This document shows positions 32,897-45,554 of a stretch of DNA of 64,000 bases, one piece after another (position 1 is the first letter of the stretch; every line of letters starts with the position of its first letter). The DNA is taken from the NCBI GenBank assembly GCA_948474755.1, contig CAOLHI010000395.1:868001-932000 (forward strand), written 5' to 3'. The notes under the pieces are model-generated. The model made no database searches, was not told where the DNA came from, and saw only the letters and a program-made list of their open reading frames with translations. The stretch is from Ctenosaura bakeri (Eukaryota > Chordata > Lepidosauria > Squamata > Iguanidae). The translations under genes were made by a program, and so were the position numbers.

Positions 32897-33846
32897 CAAC
32901 TTTATACCCCCTCCCCAAAAAATCAGGCAAATTCCTTTTTTAAAAAAGTTAACATTACATTGTAATTACAACTATTAATATCATAAAAAGCAAGGTAAAA
33001 CATGCTATTAAAAATCATAGAATCAATATAGAAACAGGACAATTGAAAACAGGCAGCAGGCTATTGGCAGTCCTTTCTGCCAAATGTCTAGTTCTTGAAT
33101 GGCTGTTGCATTTTTCAGACCTTCCATTTTTCATACCTTGAAACCAACCAGTGGGCTCTAAATATCTATCAAGGGTTACTCTGAGATTTAGGTAAAGGCT
33201 CACAGCAAACCTAATGACTCTGTAAAACGATTCCTTGGAGTAAAGAGAATAAGGCCTAAGTGCATCAGGTGACGATATTTACAGCTCTGGTGGTTAGAGG
33301 AAGCCAAAGAAATATAGCCAAGAGTTCAGATTGAGGTTAAAAGGTAGCAAAAGATGTTATCGGCTGTACCTCAACCGAGCAGTGAAGGCAGTTCATTGAC
33401 AAATCTTAGACACGCACAGACAGGCACACAAGATTCTTGCTAAAACATATCCTTCTTTGCTTCACCTGGAGGTTCTCTGTCTTTTGGATTCTCTACTAGA
33501 AAGGTAAAACTAAAATCTTTTCCATTATAAGAACCACACAATGAAATGTTGTCTGAAAACGCATTATTCTTTGGGTGCAAATAGGAGAGTGTTGGAATGT
33601 GGAAGTCAAAACAGAGATTTGTGCAAAAGTATAATGGTGGGAGAACAACAAGGAAGGGACCATTCTAGCCTTCCTGTTCCAAAGGAGGGAGTTCCAAAGG
33701 GTAGGGACAGTCCCTCTCTCATTTCTCCATCAGCCATGCTTGTGAAGGTGGTGTGAAGAGAAGGGCTTCTCCTATGGATTTCAGGGTCCAAGCTGGGAGG
33801 TATGGTCTCTCATCTAAGCTGGATAGCCATTTTAGAAACTGCAATT

Positions 33847-33867
33847 CTTTTTTTTTTTTTTTTTTTA
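33847..33867. repeat. Poly-T tract
   Basis: About 21 consecutive T. No flanking TSD or retroelement body was recognised. Confidence 0.85.
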
Positions 33868-34984
33868 AATATCACTCCGGGTGTCTGTGGTAGAGGATGC
33901 CGTTTATAAACTAGGTAACTGAACCAATATGCACACCATATGGACCATGTCCCCATATTTCTCCCCAACTTGGTCAGTTGGACTGGTTTCTATATGATGT
34001 CAAAAATAGCATGCTTAAGTTTTACCTTTTGCTTTTTCAACTGAGAGAAAAGGCATCTGACGAACACTGGGTTGCAGAGTTCGGAGAAAGCATCTCACGC
34101 TCTTCGATGACCCAACATGATCTTTGAACTACAATTCCAATTAGTCAGTGAACATCCTGTGATAGCAGGAATCAGGTTTTGACTTTGGGTATTGAAGTCC
34201 CTTTTCTTGCCTGTCTTCTGTGTGATCAGGATTTGTGAGGTACTTCCGGCAAACTTATGTCTATTAAGGTGCAGCAGCTACAGTTTTCAGGGGGACAAAT
34301 ATGGAATGGCAGGCACCCATACGGATGTCATTTGGAGACAAGCAGAGGTCTTTGGGAAAAAAAAAAGCTGTTTAGCTTTTTAACAGTTGTTACTCTATCT
34401 TATTTGAACACTGTTTTTAAGGAATTGATTTTTTTAAAAAAAAACATAATCTACGTAAAATTTATGGCACAGTATGTTTAATATTTTATAGGAAGCTGTT
34501 CTGATACTGTACCTGAAGGATGGGGTATAGTAAATGTGAAACTCAAGCAAATGCATAAATATTATTACAGTTATGTGGAAGTAAAATGTTGAAATGTATT
34601 CTTTTAATTGCGTGACCTGCACTTTCTACTTGTTCTCTAAACCTCCCTTTCCATAACATTACGTGGTCCAGTTTATAGAATTAATATGGGTAGTATTGTG
34701 CTGCAACAGGTTATGACATGTTACTAGAAATACCTGAGGTTCTGTTATACCAAAATAGTGTATCTGCACTGTCCTTTACCAGAGCTATTTACAGGAGCTG
34801 TGGAAGTCCTCGCGGTGGTAAGCCACGCTCTTTTAATCTCTGAGAAGTGCACCTCAGAAGGATTTGGGGAGGGCAGAGGCCATCAAAATACTCATGGGAG
34901 GCCATATGCAGGCCACAGAGACTTTCTGCATTCCTGATCCAGCTTGTCTGAAGGGCTATATTCCCTCGTAGCTATCTCCCATGA

Positions 34985-35195
34985 GATCTATGAAGGTTGT
35001 CCCCTCAACTTGTCCCCTTAGCCTCAAAGGCACATTTCATGGAGACATGAAAGAGTGTCTTCTCGGTGGCTTTTCCCAGGATGCAAAACTCCATTCAGAG
35101 GGAACTTAGATTGCTCCTTCTCTGTTGTCTTTCCAACAAGAGGCAGAAACATTTTCATTTAGGCTGGCTTTTGTCTGCCCAGGATGCCGAAAAGC
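34985..35195 (+). mobile_element. LINE-like 3' relic, probably L2/CR1 clade
   Basis: AGAGTGTCTTCTCGGTGGC, TTTCCAACAAGAGGCAGAAAC and TTTCATTTAGGCTGGCTTTTG resemble the relic at 15.2 kb. It is very diverged. Confidence 0.45.
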
Positions 35196-35199
35196 AAAC

Positions 35200-36440
35200 A
35201 TGACATTTCTGGTCATCACTTAGCCCTTTTAGGAAGAGGCAACAACAATCTTACTGAATTCGGGAAATACAAGATGTGTAAAGCATAACCTTCCCCTAAC
35301 CCTAATACTCAATGCGTTGGAATTCTTATGGAGTCCAAAATTACCCAAAGATTCACTCAGTGCCATTTTTAAAAAATCGGCCTACATGAGGGCTAAGTAA
35401 GCATGTCCAGAAAAGCCTATTCTAGAACCTTTATCCTTCCTGGCATGTTTGTGTGTAATGTTGCAAAAGATGAAAGGGAAAAAAAAGCAAAGAAGGTCAG
35501 CAATGAATAGCAATTAAGGGCCCTGAAATTCATTCTGATGGGACAGTAACATGTTTAATTAATTACATTGGCAAGAGCCTACCTCTGCAATTATCTTGTT
35601 TAGCCTTGATGGTTGCTGTTCTCTAGAATTAAGCTTTCCAAATGCTCCTGACCTTGTGATGTTACAGGCTGTTGTGTTCCAAGCAGATGGACTTTTGCTA
35701 ATTAAGGGTGACTCTATCTGTTTCTGATGGAGGAGTCTTATTAATGATTTCTCCGTTTCCAGGGTCAACATTCAGCAGGACTTTAGAACCTCACTGCACC
35801 TCAGCGTCTGTCTTATAAACGATGCAGAGGACTTTTCCCTGAGTCAATTTGTTTATATATACATGTCAAATAGTGCAAATATGCAACAGAAATAACTACA
35901 AAAGGTGGAAGAGCATTAATCTGCGCCAAAGGAAATCAAGGACTAAATAACAAAAGGATGTAAACTGGCCATTAAGAGACTTAGTTACGAGATCCTGCAG
36001 GGTCTTAAAACCATGAGATTCTGGAATTTCCTAAGTGACTACTTCCAAAATTATGTGGTTTTCTTTTTTTATAGTCACTGTTACAGTCCACATTTACTTA
36101 AATGGAGTAGCTCAGCTAATTTAAGTTTCCAGCTTTCTCTAGGGCTGCTCCATAGGAATAGTGATGGCACCCATGCAAAGGCTTCTGTCAAAATGAAGGG
36201 CCACCCAGACAATTTGAAGCATAATCAGAAACTTGGAAGTGCTAAATGGAAAAAAAGATAGGACTTCTAGATTTGGAGGAGAGCATGAGGATATCTGGAC
36301 AGCAGTTCAAATATTAAGATTGCAAATCAAAGCAGAGTGGACATCTCCTCAGTGAGATGCACATGTCCACACAACTGCTATGACCATGGCTCAGTCCCGG
36401 AACCCACCAAATAAGGACCACCATCTGTATAAAGCAGAGT
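35200..36440. other. Unannotated stretch, includes homeodomain-type AT motifs
   Basis: No gene. The sub-region 35545-35760 has several TAATTA-like motifs (TTAATTAATTACATTGGC, GCTAATTAAGGGTGAC, TTATTAATGATTT) in otherwise balanced, non-repetitive sequence, so a conserved regulatory element is possible. Confidence 0.3.
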
Positions 36441-36446
36441 TCAAAG

Positions 36447-36562
36447 CAGAGATGGGCAACCGTGACCCTCCAGATATTCTTGGCCTACAGCTCCCATCAG
36501 TTTAGTCAGTGGTGAGGGATTATGGGAAGTACAGTTGAGCAATATCTGGATGGCCACAGCTG
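36447..36562. mobile_element. hAT-like palindromic MITE
   Basis: CAGAGATGGGCAACCGTGAC and CCTCCAGATATTCTTGGCC on the left match, in complement, CAATATCTGGATGGCCACAG on the right. It is a reptile MITE with ACTACAACTCCCATC-like halves. The right terminus is shortened and no TSD is evident. Confidence 0.7.
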
Positions 36563-36569
36563 CACACAT

Positions 36570-38225
36570 TTTTGGGACACAGATGGGCAAAATATGAACA
36601 TAAGTGGCCCCTAATATTGTTTTTGTGTCCCTTGACTCACCAGACCACCCAGACTTATCATTCCTAGAAGCCTCCAAGGACCTTTTAAATAGATTTCAGT
36701 TTTCCTTCCAGTGTCTTTTTTGAAAACCAGAAATGGACCTATGGCAACTTCTGGTTTTGGTCCTTTGCCCATTTCTTGGCATTTTGGTAGGTTTTGGGGG
36801 GTCTCAGAAGGTTCTGAGAACAGAGAATTAGCCATTGGACTTCTCACAGTTGCTGACCCCATCCTTGGAGGAAAATATAGCTAGGGTGAACCTGAAGAAA
36901 TTTTTAGTCAGAGACAGAAGGCACCTTGAGTTTCATCTGCCACCAGAATATATGTCTTCAAACAGACAAGGTATTTTCAAATCATTTTGACAATTTCTGA
37001 AGCTGCCCACAATCATTCAAAATTGTCCTTTACTGCTCAGTTCTTGGGGATACTTGAAGGAGAAGTAGGGGGAAGAAGAGAAAGAGGAAGAGAAGGAGGA
37101 GGAGAAAGAAAGAGAACCAATTAACCAGCAGAAATCTGCATTTTCAAATATAGTCTATGATTGATTTGGTATGTTGTTGTAGGTAGATTAGCAAAGGTTG
37201 CTGTGTTTAAATGAGTCTTTAGTGAAACATTGGAAGACTGGAAGGAAGCCAAGAAGGAACATTACATAGTTTGATGTATCCTGCTGTGATACTGAGTGAT
37301 AACAAAGCTTTAATACCAGTTTAGTTATTAATTGCAATTATCCAGAACATTGGGGCTTGACAGTGTTTATTGGACCAGTCCTTCATGGACTAATTTAATG
37401 TCATCTGTGAATGAAGCCGCAGCCATGGGAAACACGTACAAATCCCAAGGTCAAACCGTGTCTTTAAACTATTTTCAAAGCCAAATAATAAAACCTTCCC
37501 CTCAGCTATATATTGTGATTGTCGTGAGGTAGCTGCCTGATTGTCTTGGGAGGATTTGCAAAGATTCACCCCAATTTTAGTGTCAGGATTCAAAAGAAAT
37601 AGACTCATTTTGTGAGAGGGTGGGGGGATTTTCTATGGAAATTGTCATTTGAGTGAGCTATTGTCCCAGTTAATGAAAAACGGTGATGCCGAACCCATGG
37701 AAAGTTAGGAAGTTATTTCCATATCAGATTAAATAGTTTTAACAGGGGGAACGTGATGCATGGAGCTGTAATTTCTTGCTAACAGGCACAAGGCCCTATT
37801 AAAGCTTTTCTTCCACTGCTGAATAATTTCACATTAGTTAGATACCCTCATTTCATATTTCTCTCACAATGGGGAAAAGAAACATTCTGCTAATGACTGC
37901 CTTGCTTCATTTATCAAGATCTACGTCCCTTGCTCAAGACATCCTTCACTAACAATGTAATTCAGCAAAATTCAGACAGACTATATGTCCCTTTTCTGAA
38001 GGATAATGTTGTGAAGCAAAGAGAAGCCATCTCTCTTCACAGGCTGCACATTAAAGATAATGTGGTGTACAGGATGGCTTTTTATAGACTTTTATCATTT
38101 AAAAGAAGGGTGAAAAAAAGAAGACTCTGTCCTAATTTCTTTTCCAGTTTTAATGCATACTTCAGCCCAGTGCGAAGAGTCGATGACCTAGAGCTGGAAG
38201 ACAATCTGCCAGCAAGAAACATGAG
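36570..38225. other. Unannotated non-coding stretch
   Basis: A purine-rich tract (GGAGGAGAAAGAAAGAG-like) lies at 37065-37118. The segment 37690-37880 is unique and not obviously repetitive. The plus-strand frame at 37930-38382 ends in a MITE and is spurious in its C-terminal part. Confidence 0.4.
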
Positions 38226-38230
38226 ACTCA

Positions 38231-38425
38231 GAGCCTTTCTGCACTACACAGTTATAGCACTATTATTCCACTTTCAACCTCCTATGGCATCCTGGGGCTT
38301 GCAGTTTAGGGAGGGGCCTTTAGAATTCTCAGCCAGAGAGCTCTTTGGAAACTACAAACCCCAGAATTCCACAGGATGTTGAAAGTGGAATGATAGCACC
38401 ATAACAGTTTAGTGTGGAAAGGCCC
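38231..38425. mobile_element. Family A MITE, full length
   Basis: The termini GAGCCTTTCTGCAC and GTGTGGAAAGGCCC are flanked by TCA and AAA. A small deletion after GAGCTCTTTGG shortens the spacer. Confidence 0.9.
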
Positions 38426-38983
38426 AAAGATGAGAGGGGTAAATATAACTTCTGTTTCCTACTTTAGATTGGGCAGAAGGTAGGTCCAGATCTGGAAGTT
38501 AGATCTTGATCTGGAAGCTTTATTTGTTCTAAATGGCATAACTATTCAATTAGATGAGGGTGACGTATTTGAAGCTTAATGCAGACAAGAGAGAAGTGGC
38601 CATAATCAATCAAAAATCCTGATTAGGAAATTGGGATTCATCCTATGCTGGGCAGAGTTACTCTCCTCCTGAAAATCGGGGATGGAAAATCTTAATAAAT
38701 TAGTTACATTAATAAATTGGTTACATGAGTAGACACCAAAGTCAGAACACCCATGCAATGGTATTTCCAGTTTCCATCTATGGGTGTTAAATCTGGGCAG
38801 CACAGAAAGCTGGCAGGAAGAAAATCACTGCATTTGAAATGAGGTGTTGGAAGAGAGTTCTCCAAATAGCTTGGACTGCTAAAAAGACAAGATAACTAAA
38901 CTGAGCTTTGAGCATTCCAAGAGAAGTTGTGGCTCACTGGAAAAGTTGATACTACTAAGTAGAAGGCAGTAGGGGAAAAGGAT

Positions 38984-39170
38984 GGGCCTTTCTGCTCTAC
39001 ACTGTTATAGTGCTATTATTCCACTTTCAACATCCTGTGAAATTCTGAAGTTTGTAGTTTACTGAAGCCAAACAGCTCGAAATGCCCCTCCCTAAAATAC
39101 AAAGTCCAGGATTCCACAGGATGTTGAAAGTGGAATAATAGCACTATAACAGTGCAGTGCAGAAATGGCC
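38984..39170. mobile_element. Family A MITE, full length
   Basis: It runs from GGGCCTTTCTGCTC to GTGCAGAAATGGCC. The spacer carries TACTGAAGCCAAACAGC, the reverse orientation of the spacer in other copies. No clear TSD. Confidence 0.9.
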
Positions 39171-39384
39171 AACAACTCTCATTTTTCTGCTTTGGGAGAC
39201 TTCACTGGATCCTGACTTCCTCTTACACCAGATGGTCTGTTGACTTGACAAGAGATGGAAAGAATATTCAAAAATATTTTTTTAAAAAGGTAAAAAGAGA
39301 AAAAGTTTTTCTTGAGTGCTGAGGAGCCCTGATTAGTCAAGTAAGCACTGGTAAGAATCTTGCAGCTCATGACTTATGATGCAT

Positions 39385-39600
39385 GAACTTCCATATGGAT
39401 GTTTTGCACAGAAAACATCAGTTTCCACACAAGAAATAGCATATCATTTCATGCACAATGCAACATCATGTGCAGAATAAGTACTGACCTGCTAACAGTC
39501 TTTGAAAACTGCACAGTTTTAAAGGCTTATTTGCAGCAAGAAGAAAATAGCTGGAATTACTTATTGCTTTCTTCAAGCAAAAAACATAGTGAATTAATTC
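39385..39600 (-). repeat. Family D repeat copy
   Basis: TTTTGCACAGAAAACATCAG, then GTGCAGAATAAGTACTGACC, then AGTCTTTGAAAACTGCAC and GAAAATAGCTGGAATTACT. The order matches the right arm of the 46-48 kb structure (CACAGAATAAGTCCC, then TTTGAAAACAGCAG, then GAAATTATTTGTTG). Confidence 0.65.
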
Positions 39601-40218
39601 TTGAGAGGCCAGATTCAATAAATGCCAGCTTTATGTGGTGTCACTTCTGCTTGTATGCGTGTACACACACTCAAAGACACAGACATTCACAAACCATTTT
39701 CTCTGGTCTCTGAGCTGGATGTTAGGAAAGGAAAAGATTTTTAAAAATGTATTGCATTCGGTTTGTATTGCATTCGGAACTTTGCTGTCTTCCCCCTCCT
39801 TTTTGTGTGGTCTGCAAAATAAAACCTTTGCATTTGATTTCCCCAAAGCCTTAACTCAATTGATTCTGAGTAGATTCATTTAAATCATTTGCCAGCACCC
39901 TAAGAGAGACCTGCTTGGGTTGCTTTAAGAATGGCTTCAATTGATTTACTCTGGGTCAGTTACTAAAGGATTGGAGGAAATGAGAGTCTTTGCAAGAGCA
40001 GGGGGAATTCTTCAAGTGTCTTTCGAGACACCATTCCAGTCAAGAGGCTTTTAATGCATAGGATGGTGGTAAACCTGTTAGGAGTGGGTGAAATATTAAA
40101 TGCAAATAGAGTAGACAGATGGAGATGATCTGAACCTCCTCTCAGAGCTCACTTTTCAGCATTGTGTTGCCACAATTATTTTGTGTTCCTTCTGCAGGTG
40201 AGCATCTAAGCTATCACC

Positions 40219-40377
40219 ATGGGTGAAAAGGGAACTGGAGAAGGATGGCTGGGCAATCATCAAGTTGTACCTGCAATTTTAGCATATGCTTTTGGCCTTA
40301 TTGAGCCAGGTCATAGATACGGTAAAGATACAACTGTACTGTCTATTCCAACTAGTGTCAAGTGTCATTTAGGATAG
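40219..40377 (+). CDS. Possible short coding exon (weak candidate)
   Basis: An ATG in a good Kozak-like context (ATCACCATGG) opens a 52-codon frame beginning MGEKGTGEGWLGNHQ, with a hydrophobic stretch after it and a stop at 40375. TTCCTTCTGCAG lies 29 bases upstream as a possible acceptor, and GTAAAG (40322) could serve as a donor after about 34 codons. The amino-acid mix is protein-like, but I do not recognise a family and no neighbouring exon was identified. Chance remains the most likely explanation. Confidence 0.13.
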   Translation: MGEKGTGEGWLGNHQVVPAILAYAFGLIEPGHRYGKDTTVLSIPTSVKCHLG

Positions 40378-43300
40378 GGATGGGCATCCACAAGAAGACT
40401 GGGAGATGCATCTCCCCCATGTTTCAACACCTATGACCTTCCCTTGGGCTGTATCTTTCTTTTTTTCAAAATTATTAAAAATTAGAAGGCCACTTCCAGT
40501 TTTATAATAGTTCAGTTTGGGCCTAGCCAAATTATATGAGATTTTTTTTGTGTGTTTGCGGGGGGGGGAGGTAGAATTTAAATGTAGAATTGCACTTCTG
40601 GTGGCATGATTCTCAATCTGGAGCCAAGAATATTCCATTTTCAGTGATGACAGCTTGCAATCTCCACCCCAAATTTAAGGGGAGGGTTATAGTGGAATAG
40701 TGGAGTGCGAACACGCACACACACAATGCATAGGAGCAGCAGACTACGTAGAAATGGTTGATCAAAAAATTAAAATAAATAAGGTATTTTAATGAAATTG
40801 TTTCCATTATTTTTATAGCTGAAAGGTCAAACTAGGCTAATTTGCACTCTAAGATTTTTTTAAAAAAAAATCTTCTGGTGGTAGCTTCAAATCGGGGAAT
40901 GGGATTCTTATTAAGCCACATATGGACTGTACACTTCCGTTTCCTCCATTGTATCTCTGTACTAGCTGAGACCAGCCTGCTGCTATAATGAGTGGATAGC
41001 AAAGATTTAGTCTGTTCAGACTCACATGGAGATGATCTGAAGGGCTTTGTGGGGTGTATACCATCTTGCTGAAGGTTCTGATTCATGTCAGGGACTGCGC
41101 AAGCCAGGGTTCTTTGGTTAATAATGTTGAGGCTACTAGAATGGTAGTTTATTGATTCTGACTCAACAGGAATTAAGTTGTTTTGAACACAAGTACTTGG
41201 GTGGAACACAAGCTTTCACAAAGCCTACCTAATGTATGTCTCATCCAAGAGGTTGTGGGAGACTATCACTTATTTATACTCTGCCCTCAGTGCAGGACCT
41301 TAGGGTGGTATACAAGTATTTGTTCATAATGTCCTAAATCCAAAGTCACAGTAACCAAATGTCCACTAAGTGCCCCATACACAGAAAGAATATGTGCTTG
41401 TGGAGCATCTGAGATAGAAGACATTAAGCATATCCTATCTAACTATCAATTATACACCCCAGTAAGGACCTAGTAGCTACACACACTACTTGACGGAACA
41501 ATATATTGAGACCATAACACTTTCTTACTTTCTTCAGGGCACAAAAATATATGTAGGCATTAGAACTGCTAAGTTTATAGTTAGGGCTGTTCAACTGAGA
41601 ACATGTTTTATAGAACACATTGGGGTTGCATGTAAGGTTGATGAATGCATCTGAACACATATTGTTTTTGTAATTTATCATCTTTTGTTTTATTATAATA
41701 ACTTATTATAAGTTCTGGTATTCTTTTATCATCTTCTATCTTATTCTTTTATTTTTACTTTCTTTTACTTTACTCTATTTTGTTATATCTTGTCTCACCT
41801 TAGCCTAATTTAAATTATTTGACTGTATTTTACCTATCTTATTTGATGCTACTTGATTTGATATGGTCAATTAACTAATCAACAAAGTTATACTATTATC
41901 TACTATTGCTACCACTAACGGGATGAAAACACCCTCTGGTAGAGCTATGCTAGACTGCCCCATTGCACAAGCAGGTGTAGAATCACTTGCACAACTCCTT
42001 GTCCCATGCTTTTGTTACCAATCCATACACCCCCACACTGCAGGATGTGCTATTTTCATTACTGGGCATATTTATGGCTGAAACACATGTTTGAAAGAGT
42101 ACTGGCTTGTAAGCATGTTGGCAGGTCAAGATGACCTCAGATGTGATCGGATTATAAATTCAGAGAGGATTGGCTGGGAAAGTCCGATGCTGAAGGGTTT
42201 GGGGTAATCCTTTTGAAAACTGCAAGCTACAAACACTCCCCAAAATAATAGAAGGTAAAACTGCCCAGGTGAGGGAATAAGGGACCTTACTGTGAGCATA
42301 TCCTACGGAGACCTTCCCTGTATTCACACTACCTGACTAAGATATTAAGAGATTGTCAGGACCCATCAATGTTTTGTCACCTATAGTTAAGGCAATAAGC
42401 CTGCTTTGGACTCCTAAGACTTTAGTCCTATGCACTTACTTAGCAGCAAGTTTTGGTAAACACCATAGATCCTACTTCTGAGTAGACACACATAGATTTG
42501 TATTTGAACTATCTTCCTTGATTTTTTTTCCTCCTCTCTTGTAACAAGTTAGCTAATCTTTGCATTAGCTGTAATTGATTTGTTTTATAATTGAATTTCA
42601 GCTGAATGCATTACTGGAAATCAGTTTTGTTTGCCTTCCAAACACTCAGAGATGATGCTTCAATCTCCATCCTTCGAAAACAGCAATGGGTTCTGCAGCC
42701 TGTTTTTCACCTAGAATTATCAACACTATTTTTTAAGTAGGATGCTCAAAGCTGAGACCATTGATGAAAAAGCAATGGAAGAAAATGTATCTATGTAACT
42801 CCTCACTGGGTAGTGGTCGATATCGTCTTTAACTCTTGACATCTTGGTTTGTTTCCTTCAATGCCAGTAGCCAAAACTGACTTGGAAAAAGAAGAATGCA
42901 TCTTCTTCCCTATGTGTGTACTCTAAATGGATGGCTATGATAGCAGGCACTAAGAAACGGTGTTTGCAAAATAACCGTGTACAATAATATCACCTCTGCT
43001 TGTTTGACTGGAGGCAAGTACATGGGTTGCATAATCCCATTGCTTCTGCAGTCACATTTTGCCTCCCAGCTGGTTTTGAAAAATGAACCCATCCTCCTCT
43101 GTTGCGTGGATGTAATATCATCTGTCCAAAAAAGCATATAAGTACAAAGCAGAGTTCTCAGTCGACATTGGTGGCAGAGATAACAGAGCTCCTTGCACAT
43201 TGCCTTCCAGCTCTGATTGTGTTTTAATGACATTTCTGTGCATTTAATATTTACATTAAACTTATTTTTATGGGTTGGGCTTTTTTGAAAGAAAAAGAAC

Positions 43301-43723
43301 ATGTTTTTTGTAAGAAAGTTGCTGCTTTTTTAAAAAAGCTGTGCTTGAAAATATAATATTTGGATCTTGTATGCCGGTGCTTGAATTACTGGAAAGGGAG
43401 GCAGTGGGAGATTTATTCCATTACTGCTCATGAGATTGACTTTGGCTGCTTTTCTGAAAACATGGATGGCTACAGATTTGGGCTGAAAATGGGAAACAGA
43501 GGCTAGTGTTGATTAATTTTATAGAGGATTGAGTGCAAACTATTACCTTTTCCCCTGATTATTCAAGCACTGTTATGACTACAGATCAAAAGAGTGGAGA
43601 AACTTTCTTAAGTTGTGGAAGAATGCTGCCATGGCAGGGGGGTGGGCAAAGTGCAGCCCTGATACGACATGCCCCCCCACCACCAGGTTCTCTTTTCTGG
43701 CTTTGACTTCTCCCTCCAGATTG

Positions 43724-43880
43724 CAGAGGCGGATCTAGGGTGGGGCAACTGGGGTGCATGCCCTGGGTGCCAGTGCCAGGGGGGAGCAAAAAGAGGAGCC
43801 CCCCCACCTGGTCTCTACCCACCACCACTTGCCCTCCCCTCCCTGCCACCACTCGCCATTCCTCCACCATCCCGCCCACC
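43724..43880. repeat. GC-rich repeat, possible hAT terminus
   Basis: It starts CAGAGGCGGATCTAGGG, followed by GGGGCAACTGGGGTGC and a C-rich tract. The start resembles the CAGTGGNGGAGC start of the hAT MITE at 4.8 kb. No matching right end or TSD was found. Confidence 0.35.
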
Positions 43881-44253
43881 ACTAAGGAAGCGCCACACTT
43901 CCCATCTTCTGGTTTCAAGGCAATCCCAGACAAATCTTCTTATGCCTGCCACCTGATTTAGATTCATTCCCCTCCACTTGCCCTGTGCATCTCCAGCAAA
44001 ATGTCTCCTCCTGTGAAGAGTGTTCTCTAGAATGTTAGTACTGTTTGTATAAACTATCAAGCTACTGCTGCATCCAATCTTCTCTCTGCTTCCCCATTTT
44101 GCCTCCCAATATAGTTCCACTTAGGCATCTTCATGTGGTCTCCTGTTTTATCTCCTGTATCTCCTTACATTTTTAAAAATGAGCTCCTTTCGCAGGCATC
44201 CCGTAAGTGACTTATGCTGGTCCAGTGTGCATTGGCGTTAGACACTGGTCGCC

Positions 44254-44341
44254 GGCCCCTCCTGAAACTGCAAACCCCAGGATTCCAGAGGATGTTGAAA
44301 GTGGAACCATCGCGCTATAACAGGCTAGTGCGGAAATGGCC
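44254..44341. mobile_element. Family A MITE, right half, GCG subfamily
   Basis: GGCCCCTCCTGAAACTGC, CCCAGGATTCCAGAGG, ACCATCGCGCTATAACAGG and GTGCGGAAATGGCC match the 14.2 kb copy almost base for base. The left half is missing, possibly by deletion of one palindrome arm. Confidence 0.88.
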
Positions 44342-44344
44342 ACT

Positions 44345-45355
44345 GTTTTGGTCATTGCAGAGATTGTAATTCTCTACTTACATCATGCAAGGACCAAACC
44401 TCCTCCCAACCTAGCAATAAGCTGCTGTAGCTTAACACACACCAATGTGGGCATTTATTGGCCAATGGAGACTGAAGGAGATGCACAGAAGTGTTCATAC
44501 CATAGCTGGATGAACAGCACTCACTGTTGTCCTCTGCGACTTCTGAAGGACCCCCAGAACACCACAGACTATGCCTTGCCATTGTGCATCCAGCAACAGG
44601 AAGCTGGCTGGAGGCTTCTCTTCCATTCTTTCTTATTCTCTACCAGACAGTAAACCGAAGATAGGGGGAGCTGCAGCAGCTAAAATGATAGGACTGAGGG
44701 AGGAGTGTGGCATATTGCTGCCTGGCAGAATTTTACAGGATGTCTCTCTCATCCAGGATTTTGGTTGCCCTCCAGAGCAAACTGTAACTTATTAAGTGGT
44801 AAACTGTAATGGTGCTATAGCTATAGTTGTCTCCTCGGAGAAAGATTAATGCACACACACAAACGCGCACACACGCTCCTTGTGAGAACTGAAGCGCTGA
44901 AGAGGACTCTGAGAAACAAAAAGCAACAGTGTCGTTATAGTTTAGCACTTCAGCACTATGCCCCAGAGAAAATTGTGTACATACACAGCTTCCCCTGATT
45001 CATGTTTCTCACACTTTAATTCCTATAATGTGTGCTCTGCAGCTTTGGATTCAGCTTTCCCTTCTGACCACGTCAACAGCTAAATGTCCTTTCAGTTTGA
45101 GTCCAGTTGTGTCTTTGTCCACAACACTACTGGTAGTTGTGCTCTGCTCTGCCCCAATCGCTTGTTGACTGCCTTCTGACCTGGGAGTCTCATCTTCTGG
45201 CACTACATTTTGTTTCATTTTGGATTGTCTCATCATAGGATCTTCATGGCAAAAGACATTAAAAATGTATGATGCCACTGCCATTTTCTTTGAGACAACC
45301 TCCATCAGTGTCACACATATTCCACTACTGCTGGGGCTCAGTAGCTATTTGACAT
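44345..45355. other. Unannotated non-coding stretch
   Basis: A short AC-rich segment lies near 44852-44875. No gene or named repeat was recognised. Confidence 0.4.
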
Positions 45356-45360
45356 ATTTA

Positions 45361-45550
45361 GAGCCTTTTCCGCACTACACTGTTATGGTGCTATTGTTCC
45401 ACTTTCAACCTTCTGTGGAATTCTAGGGTTTATAGTTTACTGAGGCCAAAGAGCCTCTAAAGGCCCCCTCCCTAAACTGCAAACCCTAGGATGCCATAGG
45501 AGGTTGAAAGTGGAATAATAGCACTATAACAGTGTAGTGCGGAAAGCCCC
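45361..45550. mobile_element. Family A MITE, full length, clear TSD
   Basis: The termini GAGCCTTTTCCGCAC and GTGCGGAAAGCCCC are flanked by TTA on both sides (45358-45360 and 45551-45553), the preferred PIF/Harbinger target. Confidence 0.94.
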
Positions 45551-45554
45551 TTAT

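Larger units (their letters stand above)
32620..34980. other. Unannotated non-coding stretch with simple repeats
   Basis: An (ATC)n tract lies at 32868-32896 and a poly-T tract at 33847-33867. The remainder is unique AT-rich sequence. Frames of 60-74 codons show no known product. Confidence 0.4.
39605..44248. other. Long unannotated non-coding stretch
   Basis: Mostly unique AT-rich sequence. A short (AC) tract lies near 40713 and a G-run near 40561. An old LINE or SINE 3' end may lie at 41255-41320 (ACTTATTTATACTCTGCCC). A possible hAT terminus, CAGAGGCGGATCTAGGG, starts at 43724 in a GC-rich block to about 43880. No exon is supported except the weak candidate at 40219. Confidence 0.4.

Noticed and set aside
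37065..37118. Purine-rich tract considered as a regulatory or triplex element
   Set aside because: Such tracts are frequent in vertebrate DNA and nothing else supports function.
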